Below the pieces are notes generated by a model. It ran no database searches, was not told the origin of the DNA, and saw only the letters and a list, made by a program, of their open reading frames with translations. Positions 1 to 5,761 of a stretch of DNA of 15,726 nt are shown piece after piece. The position numbers were made by a program, and so were the translations under genes. Position 1 is the stretch's first letter. Each line of letters opens with the position of its first letter. The stretch is taken from NCBI GenBank assembly GCA_031278295.1, contig JAITKQ010000178.1:1-15726 (forward strand), given 5' to 3'. The DNA is from Spirochaetaceae bacterium. Its GTDB lineage: Bacteria > Spirochaetota > Spirochaetia > Treponematales > Breznakiellaceae.

Positions 1-39
1 CTTGACGCTAATCGCGTTTCCCTAAGGAGAGAGCTCATT
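1..39 (-). repeat. Left copy of an edge repeat, with a possible ORF start
   Basis: This edge segment matches 15599-15638 at most positions, including an identical 16-base block (24-39 here, 15623-15638 there). On the minus strand both copies begin with ATG and encode MSSLL. Here the frame stays open for 12 codons (MSSLLRETRLAS) and runs off the window edge. The similarity stops just upstream of the ATG. It may be the 5' end of a repeated or mobile gene. Its identity is unknown because only 12 codons are visible. Confidence 0.5.
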
Positions 40-53
40 TCATTGCGCAAATG

Positions 54-111
54 TGTCAACAAAGTTGACATTCACGTTAAAGTAGCACCGATTGCGCCAA
101 CATAGTTGGCG
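54..111. promoter_or_regulatory. Two related palindromes (CAACAWAGTTG core), possible operator pair
   Basis: Two perfect 7-bp inverted repeats with 3-base centres lie at 54-70 (TGTCAAC-AAA-GTTGACA) and 95-111 (CGCCAAC-ATA-GTTGGCG). They share the core CAACA(A/T)AGTTG, and their centres are 41 bp apart, about four helical turns. They lie upstream of the minus-strand ATG at 36-38. The rest of 112-306 is AT-rich then mixed sequence with no convincing gene or terminator. Function as a protein-binding site is inferred only from symmetry, repetition and spacing. Confidence 0.35.
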
Positions 112-306
112 AATTCTCGTATTGAATAAATCAGTGCTTCATTAGCGCAATTTGCAGGTTTTGTCTAAATTTAGCCGTTATTTTTGATATGCCGGAATTG
201 CCGGGCAAAATGTAAAACAACGAAGGCAGGCCGCCCATTACTTTTCGGCTTTTCTTTTCAACAGCTTCTTAAGCCAAGCCGCCGGGATACCCGTTATCCG
301 CGCGTT

Positions 307-2214
307 CTACCGGTCAGGTACGCGGCTGTCCAGCTCAAGGTAGATGACCGTGTCCGGGCCGACCGCGCCGCCTACCGGCGGGCTTTGGCGGACGACATAA
401 CCGTCCCCTTTAACATTTATGCTGAGATCGTCCCGTAGTAGGAGCGGGAGTATCTGACGTTTGGAGTAGCCTGTCAGGTCCGGCATCACATCGGATATGA
501 ACGGGACCTGGACGGAGGGCAGGCGTACCAGACCTGAGTGGTTTGCGGTCGGGTTTCTGCCGCGCGGTATGCCTATGTAGCTTACGAGCGCTTCGGCGGC
601 CTCACGGATCGGGGGGGCGGCGATCCGTCCGCCTAAATAGGATGGACCTTTGGGTTTGACGATCACTATGTACAGCACGAGAACCGGCTCGTCGGACGGC
701 AGTAACGCGATACAGCTTGCGATGAAGTCCGTGTCCGAGTAACTGTTCGTAGCGCTGTCTATAACCTGTGCCGTGCCGGTCTTGACGGCAAGCGCTATGT
801 CGCCGATGCCGGCCCGGTAGCCCGTTCCAAGGGGCGATGTTACGTCCGTCATGTAGGAGCGCAGTTCCCGCGCCGTCTCCGGTTTTAGCACCCGGCGCGG
901 CTGGGGAAGGCCGGGTTTTCGTGGATTTTTACCGCTTGCGTCCTCTATTTGAAGCACAACGTGCGGGGTAACCATCATCCCGTCGTTTGCTATCGCGGTC
1001 GCGGCCTGAAGCATCTGAAGGGCCGATACCGCGATCTCCTGGCCCATAGCGATGGTGGGCTTGGTACGCTCCGACCAGCGTTCCGGCGGACGGAGGAAGC
1101 CCGCCGTCTCGCCGGGCAGGGCGGAGTTTGTTTTTTCGCCGAATCCAAGTTTTCGTATACCGTCGTAAAACACTGCCCTACCCATGCTGTCCGAGGCGTA
1201 AGCCGCTCCCGCGTTACACGAATAGGTGATGATCCTGCGCGGATCAACCGCGCCGTGCGCGCCAAGACAGTTTATCACGATACGCTCGCCCAGGTTTGTC
1301 GTATGCTCGTAGCTTCCGTTACAGTAAAAGGAGCTTTGCGGACTTATCGCGCCTGAGTCCATGATTGCCGCGAGCGAAAACACCTTGAAAACCGATCCCG
1401 GTTCGTATGCCCACACGGCGGGCCTTATCATACGGGACTGTTCGTTGCTTTCCTTGAACAAGTTGGGATCAAAACCGGGCTGGCTTGCCGCGCCAAGTAT
1501 TTCGCCGGAACGGGGATCCATGGCCAGCAGCATAAGGGCTTCAGCCTGGTTTTCGACAAGCGTTTTTTCAGCGATTTCCTCAAGCAGGTACTGGATCGTG
1601 GTGTCTATCGTCAGGATAACATGGTTACCCGCTATGCCGCCCGGAAATTCAGGCGTACCCGGACCCTTTGCCCTAAGTTCACCGTCAAATGCGTACTCAA
1701 TTCCGGAGAGGCCTGAATTTTCATCGCCGGTAAAGCCGATTATCTGACTGGCAAGCGGTCCTTCCGGGTAAATTCTTCCCATCACGGGATCTATGTTTAC
1801 GCCGTCTACCAGGCCGGCCGCCGCGAGTTCGTCTATCTTGTTGATGGTATCCTGGTCAACCTGTTTCTTTAAGTATAAAAAATCGGTTCCGGAAAGCTCT
1901 ATCCTGTCAACGATTTCCTTTTCGCCCATACCGACGATCGGCGAAAGGACGGAGGCGAGCGCGTTCAGATCGCCGGTTTGCGGCCGCCATACGGTAACAT
2001 TACCGGAACGGGACGGCATGGCGAGGATTCTGCCGTTTCTGTCCAGTATCTGCCCCCTGTCCGCCGTTAAATACGTCCTCGGCTTGATATCTTGACTCGG
2101 ACGCAGCATCAACGAGGCGTACTTCACGATGATGGCGGCTGTAGCAAGCAGCAGAAAAAAAATAAACCCTATAAACCTGATCCTGTGCGGGGCTAAGCCG
2201 CGGTTCCGTTCCAT
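307..2214 (-). CDS. Class B penicillin-binding protein (FtsI/SpoVD-type transpeptidase) with C-terminal PASTA domain
   Basis: This DD-transpeptidase would cross-link peptidoglycan in the periplasm, probably at the division site. At 635 aa it has the usual length and order for the family. A short cytoplasmic N-terminus precedes one membrane segment (about residues 12-33), then the dimerisation domain (about 50-190, with DRGQILDRNGRILA) and the transpeptidase domain (about 225-545). All three active-site motifs are intact: SVFK at 274-277 (Ser274 acylated, Lys277), SCN at 332-334 and KTGT at 478-481. One PASTA domain lies at about 570-632 (VMPDLTGYSKRQ, QSPPVGG). The ATG shares a base with the upstream signal-peptidase stop (TAATG), indicating translational coupling in one operon. 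Class B PBP with PASTA is secure. Whether it is the dedicated septal FtsI or a second paralogue cannot be decided here. Confidence 0.93.
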   Translation of the reverse strand: MERNRGLAPHRIRFIGFIFFLLLATAAIIVKYASLMLRPSQDIKPRTYLTADRGQILDRNGRILAMPSRSGNVTVWRPQTGDLNALASVLSPIVGMGEKEIVDRIELSGTDFLYLKKQVDQDTINKIDELAAAGLVDGVNIDPVMGRIYPEGPLASQIIGFTGDENSGLSGIEYAFDGELRAKGPGTPEFPGGIAGNHVILTIDTTIQYLLEEIAEKTLVENQAEALMLLAMDPRSGEILGAASQPGFDPNLFKESNEQSRMIRPAVWAYEPGSVFKVFSLAAIMDSGAISPQSSFYCNGSYEHTTNLGERIVINCLGAHGAVDPRRIITYSCNAGAAYASDSMGRAVFYDGIRKLGFGEKTNSALPGETAGFLRPPERWSERTKPTIAMGQEIAVSALQMLQAATAIANDGMMVTPHVVLQIEDASGKNPRKPGLPQPRRVLKPETARELRSYMTDVTSPLGTGYRAGIGDIALAVKTGTAQVIDSATNSYSDTDFIASCIALLPSDEPVLVLYIVIVKPKGPSYLGGRIAAPPIREAAEALVSYIGIPRGRNPTANHSGLVRLPSVQVPFISDVMPDLTGYSKRQILPLLLRDDLSINVKGDGYVVRQSPPVGGAVGPDTVIYLELDSRVPDR

Positions 2215-2615
2215 TATTTTATTCCGATAACCCTGCCAAGTATATTATCGAGCGGGACGGGCCCGTAGGCGCGTGAATCGTACGATTCCAGGCTGTTATC
2301 ACCCAGGGCGAGGAAGCGTCCATCGCCCGGTAGCCCGGCGCAGCGTTTGACGGCCAGATCGCCCAGGGGCGTGTAGAACACAACAATGTTCCCTTTGTCC
2401 GGCAAGGCCCAACGGAACAGGTAGCTTTTATGCAGAGGCGGGCGGAAGCCATAGGCCAGACGGTTAATCACCAGTACACGTCCGCTCCGTATCGCGGGAC
2501 TCATCGACTCCCCCTGCGCAACCATAAAATCAAAAAAAAACAGTTTCAGGACGAGCGCGGCGCTCAGGGCTGAAAGTATGGCAAAGCTTACTGCTGTATT
2601 TTCTTTTTTTCCCAT
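2214..2615 (-). CDS. lepB: Signal peptidase I (S26 family), short form
   Basis: This membrane-bound Ser-Lys peptidase removes signal peptides from exported proteins. A single N-terminal membrane segment (about residues 8-31) is followed by GESMSPAI, with catalytic Ser37. The lysine motif LAVKRCAGLPGD holds the general base, Lys90. The C-terminal GDNSLESYDSRAYGPVP matches the conserved box E. At 133 aa it is much shorter than E. coli LepB (about 320 aa) and below typical Gram-positive enzymes (about 180 aa), because the region between the Ser and Lys boxes and the tail is minimal. All catalytic boxes are nevertheless present. No strong Shine-Dalgarno precedes the ATG. It is first in an operon with the PBP gene, whose ATG overlaps its stop. 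A small palindrome (CCGGC-GTCAG-GCCGG, 2625-2639) lies in the leader. Confidence 0.88.
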   Translation of the reverse strand: MGKKENTAVSFAILSALSAALVLKLFFFDFMVAQGESMSPAIRSGRVLVINRLAYGFRPPLHKSYLFRWALPDKGNIVVFYTPLGDLAVKRCAGLPGDGRFLALGDNSLESYDSRAYGPVPLDNILGRVIGIK

Positions 2616-2650
2616 AATATCGACCCGGCGTCAGGCCGGCATCTCATCCA

Positions 2651-2679
2651 AGTATAAACCAAGTAAGTTTCTATGTCGA
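2651..2679 (-). promoter_or_regulatory. Sigma-70-type promoter for the signal peptidase-PBP operon
   Basis: On the minus strand, TCGACA (2674-2679) is followed after exactly 17 bases by TATACT (2651-2656). These match the -35 and -10 consensus at five of six positions each. The predicted start near 2644 gives a leader of roughly 30 bases before the ATG at 2615. The same -35 hexamer and spacing occur upstream of the racemase gene. Confidence 0.6.
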
Positions 2680-2689
2680 TAAAGCAAGT

Positions 2690-3862
2690 ATGATGAATGA
2701 TAACACGGACATTATATTGAAGTCGCAGCAGGTAGCCCGCCGGAAAAACGTTTACGCGGTTCAGGGCAACATGGCGCTGAAGGGCATAGAGCAGATGTAC
2801 CAAAAACCGCTTCACAAGAAACGGCTTTCCGTACCCGGGCCAATGCCGGAGAAATTCCGGTATGTGTACGAAGACACGGGCGAAACCATAAAAAACGTCC
2901 CTTCCCCTGCCCGTGTTGGAATAAAAACCAGGTTTTTTACGCCGGAGTTGATTATTCTGTATATCTGCATCGCCGCGATGACGGTATTTTGTTACTACGC
3001 GCTGCTCTGGCACGATGACGGGTCGGCGTTTAACCTCGAATCGGAGGCTGCCACAAGGAAAAAAATGCTGGCCTATGCTTTGGGGGCCGAGCCGGAACAC
3101 CTGCCTCAACCTGAAAATATGCCGCTTACCGTCAATGAAACTTTTTCATGGAACAACTATACGGTCAAAAAAGGTGACAGCGTATCCAAGATTGCGGCGG
3201 ACAACAGCCTTTCGCTGGACGCGATCATCGCCTCAAACAACCTGCACAACGCGCGGTTGCTCCGCGAAGGCGATGTTCTCCGTATCCCAAACATGGACGG
3301 CATCCCTTACACCGTGGTAAAGGGGGACTCGTACCAGAAAATCGCGGACAGGATGAACGTAGCCATCGAAGCTATCCTGGACGCCAACGACATCCAGGAT
3401 GACAACATAAAAGCGGGGGACATCCTGTTCCTGCCCGGCGCAAGGATGCGCTCTGACGATCTGAAGATGGCCCTGGGGGAACTTTTTACGTACCCGGTAC
3501 GCGGACGGCTTAGCTCACCTTTCGGCTGGCGCAAGGACCCGTTCACCGGCCAGCGCCGCTACCACAGCGCCGTCGATTTGGCGGCAAATACGGGGACGCC
3601 CGTCAATGCCGCGGCGGACGGCAAGGTTACCACCGTGGCCTATAGCTCCGTTTTTGGAAACTACATCATCATCACGCACGGCGGCGGCTTTCAGAGTATG
3701 TACGCCCACCTTAACTCGACAAACGTGAAAGAAGGCGCAAATGTTACCCAGGGCGGCAAGATCGGTACGGTAGGCAGCACGGGACGGAGTACCGGTTCGC
3801 ACCTTCATTTCGCGATCTACAAAAACGGCAGGGCGGTCAACCCGCTTGAGTATATAAAGTAA
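2690..3862 (+). CDS. LysM-M23 family peptidoglycan metallopeptidase
   Basis: This is a membrane-anchored cell-wall peptidase, or a division or morphogenesis factor of the EnvC/NlpD/M23 type. The 390-aa protein has a cytoplasmic, positively charged N-terminus (1-84), one membrane segment (about 86-106), two LysM glycan-binding domains (about 156-200 and 205-250; YTVKKGDSVSKIA and YTVVKGDSYQKIA), and an M23 domain (about 268-390). The zinc ligands are visible: His292 and Asp296 in HSAVD, and His373 in HLHF. His340 lies in MYAHL. The first motif is HSAVD rather than the common HxGxD, but the metal ligands are kept, so it is probably active. It is transcribed divergently from the signal peptidase across a 74-bp gap. 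No clear Shine-Dalgarno precedes ATGATG at 2690. ATG 2693 is an alternative start with little consequence. Confidence 0.92.
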   Translation: MMNDNTDIILKSQQVARRKNVYAVQGNMALKGIEQMYQKPLHKKRLSVPGPMPEKFRYVYEDTGETIKNVPSPARVGIKTRFFTPELIILYICIAAMTVFCYYALLWHDDGSAFNLESEAATRKKMLAYALGAEPEHLPQPENMPLTVNETFSWNNYTVKKGDSVSKIAADNSLSLDAIIASNNLHNARLLREGDVLRIPNMDGIPYTVVKGDSYQKIADRMNVAIEAILDANDIQDDNIKAGDILFLPGARMRSDDLKMALGELFTYPVRGRLSSPFGWRKDPFTGQRRYHSAVDLAANTGTPVNAAADGKVTTVAYSSVFGNYIIITHGGGFQSMYAHLNSTNVKEGANVTQGGKIGTVGSTGRSTGSHLHFAIYKNGRAVNPLEYIK

Positions 3863-3990
3863 TAGGTGCTAGTATATTGACATCATGCTTTGCTTCAACA
3901 ATGGCTGGCGGGACTCAATTCAGGAAACGCAGTCCTGGCGGCGTCCGATCCAAATGACGGTTGGATCTTAGTGGTGTTTTGGAGAAAATA
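3863..3990 (+). other. Intergenic region with inverted repeats upstream of the small ORFs
   Basis: A perfect -35-like TTGACA occurs at 3877-3882, but no good -10 follows at 16-18 bases. An inverted repeat, GATCCAA (3947-3953) and TTGGATC (3961-3967) with a 7-base loop, lies just before the Shine-Dalgarno of the next ORF. A weaker pair, GGACT (3911-3915) and AGTCC (3931-3935), lies before it. Neither is followed by a T-run, so no canonical terminator for the M23 gene is evident. Confidence 0.35.
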
Positions 3991-4131
3991 ATGCGGAAAT
4001 TAGTGCTGATACTGATTGCTATTATAGCTGCTGCAACCTTTATACGTTCATGGGAGGGGCCGCTCAAAGCGGAAGAACAGGCTGTCGATTCCGGCGCCGC
4101 CGCCGCGATGCCAAATTCACAGGCTAAATGA
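3991..4131 (+). CDS. Small membrane or secreted protein, 46 aa, unknown function
   Basis: I do not recognise this family. The ORF has a good ribosome-binding site (GGAG at 3981-3984, six bases before ATG). It encodes a typical N-terminal membrane segment or signal peptide (residues 4-17, LVLILIAIIAAATF, after MRK). The tail is short and polar, with an acidic stretch (KAEEQAVDSG) and an alanine-rich run. Its TGA stop overlaps the next ATG (ATGA at 4128-4131), which suggests translational coupling. Without a clear cleavage site it could be a single-pass membrane peptide. The start signal, hydrophobic N-terminus and coupling make it more credible than a random ORF. Confidence 0.5.
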   Translation: MRKLVLILIAIIAAATFIRSWEGPLKAEEQAVDSGAAAAMPNSQAK

Positions 4132-4346
4132 GGATTCCTTCGTTGATCAACGGCGCCGCGCTGTTTCAAAAAATCGTGGACAAGGCATGCGTCAGGCTTG
4201 AACAAAAAAACGCCGGGTTGGTGCTGATTCGTATTGGTAAACTCGATTCGCTACTGTCCGGAATTGAAAAACGCCTGGGAGTCTGTTACACTTCGAGCAT
4301 GAAATCCCAAAAATCAGCGCTGCCGCTTCCCGCGTATCGGATCTGA
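4128..4346 (+). CDS. Hypothetical small protein, 72 aa, coupled to the preceding ORF
   Basis: The start ATG overlaps the stop of the 46-aa ORF (ATGA), and codon use looks like the neighbouring genes. The predicted protein begins MRIPSLINGAALFQKIVDKA and contains the stretch AGLVLIRIGKLDSLLSGIE. That alternation of an amphipathic helix and a hydrophobic strand faintly recalls the start of a GGDEF-type domain, but there is no GGDEF signature and the ORF is far too short for one. It may be a decayed gene remnant or a real small protein. The function is unknown. Confidence 0.35.
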   Translation: MRIPSLINGAALFQKIVDKACVRLEQKNAGLVLIRIGKLDSLLSGIEKRLGVCYTSSMKSQKSALPLPAYRI

Positions 4347-4619
4347 CCGGCCACACCTGACCGGCGCCGCTTGTTCCACAAACCGCTACCTAAGCAAAGT
4401 TTCGCGGCAACCGGAAAATCACCGGGATCTGTGGCGGAAAATGACGCAAAACCTACAGGCGCGACAGGCCGACAAGCCTCCCCACGCCTGGTCAGTACCG
4501 GTTAAGCGCCTGACTCGGATGCAAACGGGGCGCTAAACGCCGTGAGATAGGGGGGGGGGGGGGCGAACCACGGCAGGCACGGCTTGGCATGGAAATATAG
4601 CGGATATTCTTACCTCATG
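4347..4619. other. Structured noncoding stretch with a poly-G run
   Basis: This 273-base interval lies between the small plus-strand ORF and the end of the minus-strand racemase gene. No credible gene is seen. It is GC-rich and rich in short inverted repeats, for example AGCGCC (4505-4510) pairing with GGCGCT around 4530. The minus strand over 4268-4440 has scattered resemblance to a cobalamin riboswitch, but key loop bases are absent and no gene follows, so I do not call it. The poly-G tract at 4550-4563 is listed separately. Confidence 0.4.
4550..4563 (+). repeat. Poly-G tract, 14 bases
   Basis: There is an uninterrupted run of 14 G in the interval downstream of the racemase gene, whose stop is at 4620 on the minus strand. 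Tracts this long are prone to slipped-strand length change. No ORF is clearly placed under its control on either strand. As written, its effect would be on transcript 3' ends or a nearby unrecognised element. Confidence 0.8.
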
Positions 4620-5684
4620 TTAAACCAGTACCCGTTCTATGTATGGATTCAGAAAGAGGCGGGCGGCGGCGGCGTACATCACACGGAACGGGATAAAGCC
4701 GCCGGTTCTGTAGTTTTCGCCGCTCTCCGTTATGTCCGCTACCGTAAAATCGTATGTCTGGCCCGCCGTTTCCACTCCACCGTCAAGCGGCTTGATGTCG
4801 TACATCGACGCGCCTAGGAGACCAAAGTCCAGCACGGCGCAACGGCGTCTGCCGCTTTTGCGCGGCGCGGCCACACCGCCAAAGGCGGTGTGGCCGGCAT
4901 TTTTCACGGGCGCAATCATCTTTTCACGGATTTCGACAATCTCGCCGTACAGCGTAAACGCGCCGCGCCCAAAGCCTTCCAGCGTGAGGGCGGACGAGGA
5001 ATCGTAGCCAAAAAAGATGCCTTCTCCCATGCGCAGTTCCGTGGCCGCGCCGGTCAGCGCCCCCGACTCCAAGAGTTTGTATACGACCGTCCCGCCAACC
5101 GACACGGTTGGCGGGACGTTGCGGTTCCGATCCTGCGGCAACGCGGCGGCGCAGCCTGCAAGTTTCCTTACCGTTGCGGCATCTGGCATTTTACCGGACA
5201 GGCAGCCTAAGTTAGCGGACAGGCCGCAAATACGCGCGTTGCGGTAGCGCGCCGCTACCGCCGGTATATCCTCCATGTAAAAACCGTCCCTTAAATCGCC
5301 GGCCTCGGCGACCAGCACGGTTTCCGGGCGCAAGCTTTCGGGCAGGGACTCGACGGCGGCAAGCAGGGTTTCGTCCGAAACAAAGATTCTGTCCGCGCGG
5401 TGGGCCGGCGCAAGGCCGGGTATCCGCCGTATATATTTCAGCGTGGTTTTAATCAGCGATCTTTTGCATCTCCCTGGCGGAACAAGATCGGACCGTGCGA
5501 AGTTTGCGGCATTCGTATCCGCGATCGAATCAACGCCGTTTTCGCAAAGCAGCCTTACCATTCCCGGATCGCTTGTAAAAAATTTGGTAACTACCGTCAA
5601 AGATACGGCTTGTTTTCGGCATACATCCATAACCTGGTTAAGGTTTTCGATAATTGTGTTGCCATTTGCCTCAATATATGACAC
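4620..5684 (-). CDS. orr: Ornithine/alanine racemase-family PLP enzyme
   Basis: This is a fold-III PLP enzyme of the ornithine racemase (Orr)/YhfX group. It probably interconverts L- and D-ornithine or a related amino acid in the cytoplasm. At 354 aa it has the usual length. The PLP lysine is Lys34 in VVTKFFTSDP, equivalent to the family TKVFC(A/G)DP motif. AGDLRDGF (128-135), SVGGTV (195-200, phosphate-binding region) and RMGEGIFFG (218-226) follow in the family order. The C-terminal barrel (about 240-354) has the Orr-like GEIVEIREK and DITESGENYRTG. The start is GTG at 5684. An in-frame stop lies upstream, and the first internal ATG (residue 19) would remove the first strand. No Shine-Dalgarno is present and a strong promoter places transcription initiation on or near the GTG. 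Substrate is inferred; alanine or another amino acid is possible. Confidence 0.8.
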   Translation of the reverse strand: MSYIEANGNTIIENLNQVMDVCRKQAVSLTVVTKFFTSDPGMVRLLCENGVDSIADTNAANFARSDLVPPGRCKRSLIKTTLKYIRRIPGLAPAHRADRIFVSDETLLAAVESLPESLRPETVLVAEAGDLRDGFYMEDIPAVAARYRNARICGLSANLGCLSGKMPDAATVRKLAGCAAALPQDRNRNVPPTVSVGGTVVYKLLESGALTGAATELRMGEGIFFGYDSSSALTLEGFGRGAFTLYGEIVEIREKMIAPVKNAGHTAFGGVAAPRKSGRRRCAVLDFGLLGASMYDIKPLDGGVETAGQTYDFTVADITESGENYRTGGFIPFRVMYAAAARLFLNPYIERVLV

Positions 5685-5690
5685 TTTTGT

Positions 5691-5719
5691 ATTATAGCGT
5701 TACGCTTGTTTTCTGTCGA
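5691..5719 (-). promoter_or_regulatory. Strong sigma-70-type promoter for the racemase gene
   Basis: On the minus strand, TCGACA (5714-5719), 17 bases and a perfect TATAAT (5691-5696) form a near-consensus promoter. Initiation about seven bases past the -10 falls at or beside position 5684, the first base of the GTG start codon. A leaderless transcript is therefore predicted. The promoter sits in the 77-bp gap shared with the divergent M16 peptidase gene. Confidence 0.65.
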
Positions 5720-5761
5720 GGCGCTTTTGCGTCAAATGATAATTTTTGTGGAAGGTATATT

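Noticed and set aside
184..438. 84-aa plus-strand ORF
   Set aside because: It overlaps the end of the PBP gene in antisense, and shows no domain or start signal.
3915..4205. 96-aa minus-strand ORF
   Set aside because: It is antisense to the small membrane-peptide ORF, which has a better start signal and a real hydrophobic segment.
4268..4440. Cobalamin riboswitch on the minus strand
   Set aside because: Several elements occur in order, but the invariant GGUGnAA loop and the GCCACUG element are not matched, and no gene follows in that orientation. A covariance-model search would decide.
4478..4535. tRNA-like segment (GGTTAAGCGCCTGACTC)
   Set aside because: It recalls a D-arm/anticodon-arm junction, but no anticodon stem, T-arm or acceptor stem pairs.
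5654..5761. Longer M16 peptidase start at 5654
   Set aside because: It overlaps the divergent racemase gene and its promoter, has no ribosome-binding site, and would bury the signal peptide.
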